Assembly: GCF_016793485.1 (NCBI RefSeq)
Contig: NZ_JAEULZ010000038.1
Coordinates: 248,001 to 312,000 of the forward strand
Direction of reading: 5' to 3'
From: Mesorhizobium sp.
Lineage (GTDB): Bacteria > Pseudomonadota > Alphaproteobacteria > Rhizobiales > Rhizobiaceae
Length of the DNA: 64,000 nucleotides
The notes beneath the pieces were generated by a model. It saw only the letters and a list, made by a program, of their open reading frames with translations, was not told the origin of the DNA and ran no database searches. Both the position numbers and the translations under genes were made by a program. Below, one piece after another: positions 8,950 through 17,200 of the stretch (positions within the stretch are counted from its first letter, which is position 1; the number at the start of each line of letters is the position of its first letter).

Positions 8950-9834
8950 TCAGGCTTGTTTCGAGAGAAAGGCCAATACAGCCGCAGCCACTTCTGCGGG
9001 AAACTCCTCGTGAAGTGCTAGCTTGCCGTGCGGCAGAACCAGGCTGTCGACGTTCGGGAGCGCGGCGAGCGCTTCCATCTCCGCCAGCGACTTGCGAGGC
9101 GTCTCGGCACCGTAGATGACGAGGATGGGCACGGTCAGACGGTTTATATCGTCGACGAAGGCTTCCCGGTTTGCAAAACGGTCGAGCGCGCCGGTCACAA
9201 AACGCGCCGAGGCATGACGCGCGCCGACCGCGCTTGTTACGGCCAGCTTTTGCGACAGTCGCATGCCAGAAAGCCATTCGGGATCGCTGTAGACGTGCTC
9301 GCGCGCCATCAATCCGACCACGGGACGACTGACGTTGAGCCTGTAAAGCAGCGGGCCGACAATGGGGTTGTCGATTGCTGCGCGTATCCTTGCGAACCAC
9401 GGCCTCTGGCCGCCCATCATGGTCGGTAACGGACCACGCCATGTCGGCGCGATCAGAACGAGGCGGCTTATACTTCCTGGGTCATTGCAGGCGTGGTGGA
9501 CCGCGTAGGCTGCGGCATGGCCAGCCGCGACCAAGGCGCGGGGCGCGGGTATTTGTGATAGGAGCCAGGTCAGAAAGGACGATAGAAGCGTCGGCGTCCA
9601 GTCAGCCTGGGGCTTGGCGCGGTCGCCGAAGCCGGGCCAGTCCACGCTGGTGGTCCGGAAACGCTGCGCGAGGAGATCGAGCAACGGCCGCATTTCGCCG
9701 CGCGAGGAAATAGAACTCAGCGCAGGAAGGAGCAGCACGGAAGCGCCCGTGCCGGCCTCTTCGATGCCGAGATCGACGTTCCCGGCCTGCCAGCGAACGA
9801 CGCGGGCTGTCGGTTCGGGGGGCACCCGTTTCAC
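8950..9834 (-). CDS. Alpha/beta-hydrolase fold protein lacking the Ser nucleophile
   Basis: A 294-residue alpha/beta-hydrolase fold protein resembling the BchO-like group. The nucleophile elbow, normally G-x-S-x-G, reads GHAAA (AAGHAAAYAV), so the catalytic Ser is Ala; the DNA reads GCC unambiguously at that codon. The acid position (VIYGAETP) carries Glu rather than the usual Asp. The late His is kept (KLALHEEF). It is probably not a serine hydrolase. The start is GTG 9834, overlapping the DUF1289 stop as GTGA, which indicates translational coupling. It is last in a four-gene unit headed by a Ni/Co-type regulator. Function unknown. Confidence 0.8.
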   Translation of the reverse strand: MKRVPPEPTARVVRWQAGNVDLGIEEAGTGASVLLLPALSSISSRGEMRPLLDLLAQRFRTTSVDWPGFGDRAKPQADWTPTLLSSFLTWLLSQIPAPRALVAAGHAAAYAVHHACNDPGSISRLVLIAPTWRGPLPTMMGGQRPWFARIRAAIDNPIVGPLLYRLNVSRPVVGLMAREHVYSDPEWLSGMRLSQKLAVTSAVGARHASARFVTGALDRFANREAFVDDINRLTVPILVIYGAETPRKSLAEMEALAALPNVDSLVLPHGKLALHEEFPAEVAAAVLAFLSKQA

Positions 9835-10019
9835 GACATCGACTTTCTCGCCGCCAACTTGCTCTGCCGCCGGCTGCGTTCCGCCAATATCGCGTGCCGC
9901 TTGTGATCCGTCATCTTTTTCCACATGCGGATTTCCTCCGTCGTGCGGAAGCACCCGACGCACATATCGGACTTGCGGTCGAACTTGCATAGGTCGAGAC
10001 AGGGCGAAGGTACGGCCAT
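9831..10019 (-). CDS. DUF1289 small Cys-rich protein
   Basis: A 62-residue protein of the DUF1289 family. Four cysteines sit in the N-terminal half (SPCLDLCKF and MCVGCFRTTEEI), spaced so that they could bind a metal ion or an iron-sulfur cluster. A basic C-terminal helix follows. The ATG is only two bases after the stop of the His-rich ORF, and its own stop overlaps the start of the hydrolase-fold gene, so all three are tightly coupled. The molecular role of the family is not established. Its place in an operon led by a metal-sensing repressor fits metal binding, but that is inference. Confidence 0.85.
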   Translation of the reverse strand: MAVPSPCLDLCKFDRKSDMCVGCFRTTEEIRMWKKMTDHKRHAILAERSRRQSKLAARKSMS

Positions 10020-10021
10020 AG

Positions 10022-10189
10022 TCAGTGCTTCTCGGTCTGGATGCTGGAACCTTCGTCCGCCGTGGCCGAGGTCTTGTCCGCGCCGTGACCATGACGGTCA
10101 TGACCTTGATGCGACGACGCTGCGGGCGCGATTGCGCACGCGGCTGCGGCATCCGCGAGAGCGCGGGGGGATGTATCCAAGGCCGACAT
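10022..10189 (-). CDS. His-rich 55-residue peptide
   Basis: A short ORF not matching any family I recognise. It begins with an Ala-rich segment and has a His cluster in the middle (SHQGHDRHGHGADK), with one Cys at residue 18 and a C-terminal His. It is flanked by the regulator stop (12 bases upstream) and the DUF1289 start (2 bases downstream), so there is no room for another gene. It is in frame with the regulator: only the TAG and four codons separate them. The His cluster resembles the metal-binding loops of Ni/Co proteins such as the cation diffusion transporter DmeF, the usual neighbour of this regulator. It may be a chelating peptide or a remnant. No good ribosome binding site is seen. 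Confidence 0.5.
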   Translation of the reverse strand: MSALDTSPRALADAAAACAIAPAASSHQGHDRHGHGADKTSATADEGSSIQTEKH

Positions 10190-10201
10190 GAGATGATTGT
10201 C

Positions 10202-10477
10202 CTATTTCAGATAAGCGCGAACGACATCGATCAGTTCGGCTGCCCCCTCATTTCTTTCGTTTTGCTGCAGCTTCTCGTTCGAGACATGCATCAGGATGTG
10301 GTCCTCGACGATCTCGGCCATTAGCCCATTAATCGCGCCGCGAACTCCAGCGATTAGCTGCAGCACATCCGAACAACTCCGCTCCTGTTCCAGCGCGCGT
10401 TCGACGGCCTCCATCTGCCCTCGCAACCGGCGAACCCTGTTCAGCAGCTTGGTCTTTTCGTGAATTGTATGGCTCAT
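10202..10477 (-). CDS. RcnR/DmeR-type Ni(II)/Co(II)-responsive repressor
   Basis: A 91-residue all-helical repressor of the CsoR/RcnR family. The residues defining the Ni/Co branch are all present at canonical positions: His3, Cys35, His60 and His64. The formaldehyde sensor FrmR would have Glu at 64, and CsoR would lack His3. The start ATG is preceded by GAGGG. The frame extends upstream to include MGILYDSPN, but that would overlap the operator region and ruin the His3 position. An operator-like element lies 25-50 bases upstream, suggesting autoregulation. The three genes behind it do not include the cation diffusion transporter normally paired with DmeR. Confidence 0.88.
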   Translation of the reverse strand: MSHTIHEKTKLLNRVRRLRGQMEAVERALEQERSCSDVLQLIAGVRGAINGLMAEIVEDHILMHVSNEKLQQNERNEGAAELIDVVRAYLK

Positions 10478-10501
10478 CGTGCAACCCTCGTTCGGGGAAT
10501 C

Positions 10502-10527
10502 ATATAATATACCCACCTATAGTATTC
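10502..10527 (-). promoter_or_regulatory. Probable DmeR/RcnR-family operator
   Basis: Two AT-rich arms (ATATAATATA and TATAGTATT) flank a C tract (CCCACC). This arrangement, an AT inverted repeat around a C/G tract, is the operator type of RcnR/CsoR proteins and closely matches the rhizobial dmeRF operator as I remember it. It lies between kdgK and the regulator start, where it would cover the promoter of the regulator operon. Confidence 0.75.
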
Positions 10528-10569
10528 AATGGCTAGTCTAGCAGGGGTGGTTGGCGGGCGTTTTCTAAG

Positions 10570-11490
10570 TTATCCGAACGCGGCGCGCAGTGTCTCGAAA
10601 GGGGCCAGCGCACCGCGCACCTGCACGACCGCCGCAGCCACCGCGTGCGCCTTCTTCGCGGCTTCGACCGGCGGCAGGCCGGCGAGGCGGGCGGCCAGAT
10701 AGCTTCCGTTGAAGGAATCGCCGGCACCGGTGGTGTCGACAGGCTTCTCGACATAGACTGCCGGAAGCACTTCGCTGCTCGCAGCATGGCAGATGTAGGC
10801 GGGCAGGTCGCCGTTTTTCACCACCGCCTCAGCAACGCCGGCATCCGCAAGCCGCTTCGTCGTGCCCTCCGGCGTCTCGTCGCCGTAAAGCGCCTGCTCG
10901 TCGGGGAAGGTCGGCAGCGCGATGTCGGTGACGCGCAACGCTGCGTCGATCGCGCGCTTCGCCGCTTCAGGCGATTTCCACAGGCGCGGCCGGTAGTTGG
11001 CGTCGAAGGCGATGAGGCTCCCGGCTTTCCGCGCTTTGGCAATCGCATCGATCAGGAGACTGCGAGGCTGGTCGTCCAGAATTGCGAGCGTGATACCGGA
11101 AAAGTAGACAAGAGACTGACCCTCGAGGCTTTTCGCCAGGGCCGCCGGATCGTGCGCGAGCTGGCGCGCCGCCGAGTCTCCGCGCCAGTAGGTGAAGGAT
11201 CGCTCTGCGCCTGTCAGTGTAATCGCATAGAGACCCGGTCGAGCGCCCGGAATGACTGGGCTGTCACCGATGCCGATGCCATTGTCGCGGAAGAAAGCGA
11301 TCTGGTCGTGCGAAAAGGGGTCGTCGCCGAAAGCCGAGATATAGTTGACTGGACGCTCGGGCTCCGCGAGCGCACGCAGAGCCCACAGCGTGTTCAGCGT
11401 GTCGCCGGCAAACCCCATGCGCCAGTCCTCGCCGCCCCGTCCGGACAATTCCAGCATGCATTCGCCGATAGATACGATTCCGCCACTCAC
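10570..11490 (-). CDS. kdgK: PfkB-family sugar kinase, probable 2-keto-3-deoxygluconate kinase
   Basis: Phosphorylates KDG to KDPG, feeding the Entner-Doudoroff pathway. It is a ribokinase-like protein with the N-terminal SIGECMLELSGRG strand and the C-terminal PfkB signature DTTGAGDSFNGSYLA carrying the catalytic Asp and anion hole. The SFTYWRGDSAAR segment is characteristic of KdgK. I chose GTG 11490 because GGAGGA lies at ideal spacing before it, giving 306 residues. ATG 11505 is an alternative five codons earlier. It has no adjacent KDPG aldolase. It is divergent from the FixH-like gene. Confidence 0.82.
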   Translation of the reverse strand: MSGGIVSIGECMLELSGRGGEDWRMGFAGDTLNTLWALRALAEPERPVNYISAFGDDPFSHDQIAFFRDNGIGIGDSPVIPGARPGLYAITLTGAERSFTYWRGDSAARQLAHDPAALAKSLEGQSLVYFSGITLAILDDQPRSLLIDAIAKARKAGSLIAFDANYRPRLWKSPEAAKRAIDAALRVTDIALPTFPDEQALYGDETPEGTTKRLADAGVAEAVVKNGDLPAYICHAASSEVLPAVYVEKPVDTTGAGDSFNGSYLAARLAGLPPVEAAKKAHAVAAAVVQVRGALAPFETLRAAFG

Positions 11491-11564
11491 AAGGGGTTCC
11501 TCCATCTTGCGGGACCCTATAGCTTTTTGTCGCGATTGCACAAAGCCTTGGCGGGATCAATTGC

Positions 11565-12026
11565 ATGGCCGCCGAAAGCATAGAGGAGGACGTCTTGAGG
11601 TCGATTGGACCCTATGCGCTTGCGATGCTGCTTGCGCTGGCGTTCGGTGCCTATCTTCTTGCGCCGCCCGTGGCCCAGAAACCCGAACTCGACATGTCGC
11701 GCGAGCGGACGACGGCCAACGGCCTCTATGTCGCTGCAATCGCGCCTGAAGCTCCGGAAATAAAACAGGGCGAGTTGCAGTCGTGGACAATCACGGTGAA
11801 GACGGCAGCCGGACAACCGGTCAGCGACGCGGTGATCCAGGTGGATGGTGGCATGCCTGAGCACAACCACGGACTGCCGACCGCGCCGGAGGTCACCCGT
11901 AACCTTGGTGAAGGGCACTATCGTATCGAAGGTATCAAATTCTCGATGGCCGGCAGATGGGAACTGCGTTTCGATATCACGTCGCCTGCCGGGACTGATA
12001 CAGCGACGTTCAATCTGGTTCTGTAG
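11565..12026 (+). CDS. FixH/YtkA-like membrane-anchored periplasmic protein
   Basis: A 153-residue protein with one N-terminal hydrophobic helix (IGPYALAMLLALAFGAYLL) and a periplasmic beta-sandwich domain of the YtkA/FixH type. In that domain are a VDGGMPEHNHGL segment, where the Met and His residues could bind copper or heme-associated metal, and a GRWELRFDI strand near the end. ATG 11565 is used here, but TTG 11595, preceded by GAGGAGG and starting directly at the helix, is a serious alternative. It is two bases upstream of the di-heme peroxidase gene, so the two are coupled and may work together in periplasmic redox. Confidence 0.75.
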   Translation: MAAESIEEDVLRSIGPYALAMLLALAFGAYLLAPPVAQKPELDMSRERTTANGLYVAAIAPEAPEIKQGELQSWTITVKTAAGQPVSDAVIQVDGGMPEHNHGLPTAPEVTRNLGEGHYRIEGIKFSMAGRWELRFDITSPAGTDTATFNLVL

Positions 12027-12028
12027 CC

Positions 12029-13240
12029 ATGGGACATCGCCCTTCGGCCTGGTATAGCGCGGCGATATTGGCGTCTGCGCTGGCGTTCGCAGGCTGTGGC
12101 GGCGAAGACTTCAGCGAGGCAGAGAAGGCGGCGATCGCCTCGCTCTCGCTTGCGTTCCTTCCGCCGCTTCCTACAGACCCGTCCAACAAATATGCCGACG
12201 ACCCGGCCGCTGCGGCTCTGGGCGCGACGCTCTTCTTTGACCAGCGCATGAGCCCGGACGGCGTCGTCGCCTGCGGCACCTGCCACTTGATCGACAGGCA
12301 GTTCCAGGACGACCTGCCGCTCGGCAGGGGCGTTGGCGTCGGCAACCGCCGCACCATGCCGTTGGCAGGCGTCGCGTGGGGGCCATGGTTCTTCTGGGAC
12401 GGCCGGCGCGACAGCCTGTGGGCACAAGCGCTGACGCCGCTGGAGGATCGCCGCGAGCACGCCGGCACGCGCGCCTTCTACGCGCATTTCATCGCCGACA
12501 ATTTTGCCGAGCGCTATGAGCGGATTTTCGGAAAGCTGCCCGACCTTTCCGGAGTGCCCCCAAGTGCGGGACCTTTCGGGACGGAGGCCGAGCAGTCGGC
12601 ATGGAATGCCATGCCGACCGATCAGCAGGATGAGGTCAATCGCGTCTTCGCCAATCTCGGCAAGGCCATCGCCGCCTTCGAGCGCTCCATCGTGCCGGAG
12701 GAAACCCGCTTCGACCGGTTTGCGAAAGCGCTTGCCGCCGGAAAAGAACCGCAAAGCGACGCTGCCTTCTCGTCCGAGGAAATAGCCGGCCTGAAGCTCT
12801 TCATTGGCAAGGCGGCCTGCGCGACCTGCCACACCGGCCCGCGCCTGACCGACGACTCGTTCCACAACACCGGCGTGCCGCCTGTCGAGGGATTGTCTGA
12901 AGACCTCGGGCGCGAAACGGCGGTCGCGGAGGTAGTTGCCGATCCGTTCAATTGTTTTGGTCGATACAGCGACGCTCTCCCCGAATCCTGCGGCGAACTG
13001 CGCTTCGTGGTGCGGGACGATCCGCGGCTGACACGCGCCTTCAAGCCGCCGTCATTGCGCGGTGCCGCGACGCGGCCACCTTACATGCATGCGGGTCAGT
13101 TCAAGACGCTCGACGCCGTGATCGATCACTATGCGCGCGCTCCCGCCGCAGTGTCTGGCGAAACCGAGCTTCATCCGTTGTCGCTCTCGGAGCGCGAGCG
13201 CCAGCAACTGATTGCCTTTCTGAATACGCTGGCGAACTAG
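12029..13240 (+). CDS. MauG/CcpA-like di-heme cytochrome c peroxidase family protein
   Basis: A 403-residue exported protein with a hydrophobic signal followed by AGCGG at Cys23, a plausible lipoprotein site. Two c-type heme sites are present: CGTCH at residues 82-86 and CATCH at 264-268. This is the di-heme peroxidase/MauG architecture: a low-potential N-terminal heme and a C-terminal heme. RPPYMHAGQFKTL near the end is the family's typical distal segment. The substrate could be hydrogen peroxide or a protein; I cannot tell. It is translationally linked to the FixH-like gene upstream. Confidence 0.88.
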   Translation: MGHRPSAWYSAAILASALAFAGCGGEDFSEAEKAAIASLSLAFLPPLPTDPSNKYADDPAAAALGATLFFDQRMSPDGVVACGTCHLIDRQFQDDLPLGRGVGVGNRRTMPLAGVAWGPWFFWDGRRDSLWAQALTPLEDRREHAGTRAFYAHFIADNFAERYERIFGKLPDLSGVPPSAGPFGTEAEQSAWNAMPTDQQDEVNRVFANLGKAIAAFERSIVPEETRFDRFAKALAAGKEPQSDAAFSSEEIAGLKLFIGKAACATCHTGPRLTDDSFHNTGVPPVEGLSEDLGRETAVAEVVADPFNCFGRYSDALPESCGELRFVVRDDPRLTRAFKPPSLRGAATRPPYMHAGQFKTLDAVIDHYARAPAAVSGETELHPLSLSERERQQLIAFLNTLAN

Positions 13241-13335
13241 GACGCTAAGCGGCCACTTCTAGACGGCCTTTCGCGATCCAGTTGCTGGCTGTAGCCTGTG
13301 TCCTGAAACCACACTTCGGAAAGAGGAGGGATGCC

Positions 13336-13653
13336 ATGCCGAAATATCTCGTCCAGGGCTCTTACACGGACCAAGGTCTCAAGGGCTTGTTGAAGGAGGG
13401 CGGTTCAGAACGCCGAATGATGGTTCAAAAACTCGCCAAGGAGATGGGCGGCAAACTTGAGGTGTTCTATTTCGCCTTCGGCAGCGACGACTTCGTCATT
13501 ATCCTCGATCTGCCGAGCAACATCGATATGGCGGCGACCGCTATTGTTGCTCAGGCCAGCGGCATGGTGAAGTCCCGGGTCACGGTTCTCATGGCTCCGG
13601 AGGATGTGGACCAGGCCGTTCAAAGGAAGGTCGACTTCCACCCGCCGGCATAG
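13336..13653 (+). CDS. GYD domain protein
   Basis: A 105-residue protein with a ferredoxin-like alpha/beta fold. It opens with KYLVQGSYTDQGLKGLLKEGG and has the LEVFYFAFGSDDFVIILDLP strand typical of the GYD family (PF08734). The start is ATG 13336 after AGAGGAGGG; an overlapping ATG five bases earlier is out of frame. Function of the family is unknown. It stands alone, 95 bases after the peroxidase, and is convergent with putR. Confidence 0.85.
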   Translation: MPKYLVQGSYTDQGLKGLLKEGGSERRMMVQKLAKEMGGKLEVFYFAFGSDDFVIILDLPSNIDMAATAIVAQASGMVKSRVTVLMAPEDVDQAVQRKVDFHPPA

Positions 13654-13679
13654 GCCGCGGGGGGAACGAACGCTTTGAA

Positions 13680-14129
13680 TTACCGATCCTTCACGGTCTC
13701 CATCGCAACGAAGGTCGAAGTCTGCGCGACGTGTGGCAGAGCAGAGATGCGCTCCCCGAGAACACGGCGATACGAGGCTATGTCGGCGGTCCGGACCTTG
13801 AGCAGATAGTCGAAGCTTGCCGCCATCATGTGACACTGCTCTATCTCCGCTACGCCCTGAACTGCGCGATTGAAGGCATCCAGCGCGGCCGAGCGCGTGT
13901 CGGAAAGCTTCACCTGTACGAAGGCGACGTGGCCTTCGCCCATGCGCTCGCGGTCGATGACGGCGGAATAGCCGCGAATGTAACCGTCTTTCTCCAGCCG
14001 TTTGACGCGTGCCTGCACGGGTGTCTTCGACAGGCCGACCTTGGCTGCGAGTTCGGCCATGGAAAGCCGTCCCTCACGTCCAAGCGCGGCTATGATGTTG
14101 CGGTCAAGGCGGTCCAATTGATCTGGCAT
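13680..14129 (-). CDS. putR: Lrp/AsnC-family regulator, probable proline-responsive PutR
   Basis: A 149-residue Lrp-type regulator. Residues 1-60 hold the winged helix-turn-helix (LDRNIIAALGREGRLSMAELA and the recognition helix LSKTPVQARVKRLE), and the rest is the RAM effector domain ending TSTFVAMETVKDR. It is divergent from putA across 137 bases, the classic putR-putA arrangement in alphaproteobacteria, where the regulator activates putA in response to proline. ATG 14129 is chosen; a TTG nine codons upstream is possible. Assignment to putA control rests on position. Confidence 0.88.
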   Translation of the reverse strand: MPDQLDRLDRNIIAALGREGRLSMAELAAKVGLSKTPVQARVKRLEKDGYIRGYSAVIDRERMGEGHVAFVQVKLSDTRSAALDAFNRAVQGVAEIEQCHMMAASFDYLLKVRTADIASYRRVLGERISALPHVAQTSTFVAMETVKDR

Positions 14130-14147
14130 TGGGTCACAGCGGGTAAT

Positions 14148-14227
14148 ATCAGGCAAAAATAATTCACAACTTTAGGCCTTTTGTATTGTGATGTCGATAT
14201 TTTCAGACCGCTGCGAAATTGCCTGAT
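14148..14227. promoter_or_regulatory. Inverted repeat pair between putR and putA
   Basis: ATCAGGCAA at 14148-14156 and its exact reverse complement TTGCCTGAT at 14219-14227 flank the AT-rich intergenic core. Both lie in the region where a divergent Lrp-type regulator would bind, one near each gene start. They are candidate PutR sites. Confidence 0.45.
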
Positions 14228-14266
14228 GTGCTAGGGTCAGGTCGTTGTCATTGCCGGGATCGTCTC

Positions 14267-17200
14267 ATGCCGACGCTTGCAGCCCTTCGCGCCACAATCC
14301 GCGCCAACTACTTGCCCGATGAAAGCGAGGCGGTGCAGCGGCTGGTCACTACTGCCGCTCTTGATGACACGGGTCGCGCGGCCATTTCCCGACACGCCGC
14401 GGACCTGGTGAAAACCGTGCGCGCTTCATCGGACCCGCGCCTGATGGAGGTTTTTCTCTCGGCTTACGGGTTGTCGACCAAGGAGGGCGTCGCGCTCATG
14501 TGCCTCGCCGAAGCGCTTCTGCGCGTGCCCGACACCGAAACGATGGACGAGTTGATCCGGGACAAGATTGCGCCGCAGGACTGGTCAGCGCATTCCGGCG
14601 GCTCCGCTTCGATCTTCGTCAATGCCTCGACGTGGGCGCTGATGCTGACCGGTCGCGTTCTGGACGAAGGTGAAGGCGGCATCGAGCGCACCCTGCGCTC
14701 CATGGTTCGCCGTCTCGGCGAACCGGTCATCCGGACAGCCGTTGCCGCCGCGATGCGCGAGATGGGCGAGCAATTCGTGCTCGGCCGCACCATCAGCGAG
14801 GCTGTGAAGCGTGGTCGGCCAATGATCAAGAAGGGCTATCATTATTCGTATGACATGCTGGGCGAGGCAGCGCGCACCGAAGAAGACGCCAAGCGCTATT
14901 TCCGAGCCTACCGGGATGCGATCTCGTCGCTGGATGCGGGCACCAACGGCCCGGATATCCGCTTCAATCCCGGCATCTCGGTAAAGCTCTCGGCGCTGCA
15001 TCCGCGATACGAACAGGCGCAGCGGGAGGAGATGCTGCCGGTTCTGTCCAAGCGCCTGCTGGAACTGGCGCTTGCGGCGCGACATTCCCGCATGGGCCTC
15101 AACATCGATGCCGAGGAGGCCGACCGCCTCGACCTGTCGCTTGACGTGATCGAGCGCGTGCTGGCCGAACCGGAGCTTGCCGGTTGGGACGGCTTTGGCG
15201 TCGTCGTGCAGGCCTATAGCCCGCGCTGCGCCTTCGTCATCGACTGGCTTTATTCGCTGGCCAGAAAGCTCGACCGCAAGATCATGGTCAGGCTGGTAAA
15301 GGGTGCCTATTGGGACACCGAGATCAAGCGTGCGCAGGTGCTCGGGTTGGAAGGATATCCGGTCTTCACGCGCAAGCCGAACACCGACGTCTCCTACATC
15401 TCCTGCGCCCGCAAGCTCCTCTCGATGACGGATCGCATCTATCCGCAGTTCGCCTCTCACAATGCGCACACGGTTGCCGCGATCCTCGCCATGGCGTCTG
15501 ACCGGACGAGCTTCGAGTTCCAGCGCCTGCACGGCATGGGTGAACAGTTGCACGAGGCCGTGCGCAACGTGGAAGGGACGCGCACCCGCATCTACGCGCC
15601 GGTCGGCGCGCATTCCGACCTGCTCGCCTATCTGGTTCGTCGCCTGCTGGAGAACGGCGCGAATTCCTCGTTCGTGCATCAGTTGACCGACGAGGACGTG
15701 CCGCCGGAGATGATCGCGCGAGATCCGTTCGAAATGGTGGCCGAGCAGGGCCTTGCCGCCAACCCTGGAATCCCGAAACCCTCCGCAATCTTCGGCACAA
15801 GCCGGGAGAATGCGCGCGGCTTCGACATCACCGACCCGGTCATGCTGGGGAAGATCGAAAAGTCTAGACAGGCGTTCGACAGATCGTATCCCTGGCATGC
15901 CGAGCCGGAAGCACGCATCGGAAACGCTGGGCCCAAGCGTCAAATCGCTAATCCAGCGCGTCCTGAAGAGATCGTCGGCAACGTCACGGAGGCGGCGACT
16001 GAATATGTGCCGCACGCAATCAAGAATGCGTTGAACTGGAATGTGACCTGGGCGCGTCGTCCTGTCGCCGAGCGGGCCGCGATCCTGCGCCGCGCTGCCG
16101 ATCTCTACGAAGCGAACGCCTTCCAGCTTTACACCCTCTGCGCGCGCGAGGCGGGCAAGACGCTCGCCGACAGCATCGCCGAGGTTCGCGAGGCGGTTGA
16201 TTTCCTGCGCTACTACGCTGCGGAAGCGGCCGGCGTGGAGCAGGGGACACATGCCCGGGGCACGATCGTCTGCATCTCCCCATGGAATTTCCCGCTCGCC
16301 ATCTTCACCGGCCAGATCGCTGCGGCGCTTGTCACCGGCAACACTGTCATCGCCAAGCCGGCCGAGCAGACGCCCCTTATCGCCGCGCGTGCGGTAACCC
16401 TGTTGCGCGAGGCTGGCGTACCAGAGGACATCATCCAGCTCCTGCCAGGCGACGGCCCCTCGGTCGGAGCGGCGCTGACGGCGGACTCACGCATAGCAGG
16501 TGTCTGCTTCACAGGCTCGACCGACGTGGCCAAGGCGATCGAGCGCCAGCTCGCAAAAACCGCTGCACCCGACGCCATGCTGATCGCCGAGACGGGCGGG
16601 CTCAACGCCATGATCGTGGACTCCACCGCGCTGCCGGAGCAGGCGGTGCGCGACATCCTGGCTTCTGCCTTCCAAAGCGCGGGGCAGCGTTGCTCGGCGC
16701 TTCGGATTCTCTACGTCCAGAAGGACGTGGAGAAGAAGATGCTGGAGATGCTGAAAGGCGCGATGGAAGCGCTGGTGGTCGGAGATCCCTGGGAGATCGC
16801 GACGGACGTCGGCCCGCTGATTGATTCGGATGCCCAGAAGTCGATTGGCGACTATTGCGCTGGCATGGAAGCGAAGGGTCGCCTGATCGCGAGGCTGGAT
16901 GCGCCGTCTGGCGGCCGTTTCGTCGCGCCGCACATCTTCCGGGTTTCCGGCATCGAAGAGATGGAGCGCGAGATCTTCGGCCCGGTCCTGCACGTCGCGA
17001 CCTTTGAAGCCGACGATATCGACAACGTGATCGCGGCGATCAACCGCAAGGGCTACGGCCTCACCTTCGGGCTGCACACGCGCATCGAGGCGCGCGTCCA
17101 GCACATCGTCGATAGCATCCACGCCGGCAATATCTACGTAAATCGCAACCAGATCGGCGCGGTCGTCGGCTCCCAGCCATTTGGCGGGGAGGGGCTTTCG

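Noticed and set aside
14585-16252. 555-codon minus-strand ORF opposite putA
   Set aside because: Shadow of the PRODH and P5CDH coding frame; composition is Arg/His/Gly-rich with no domain signal.
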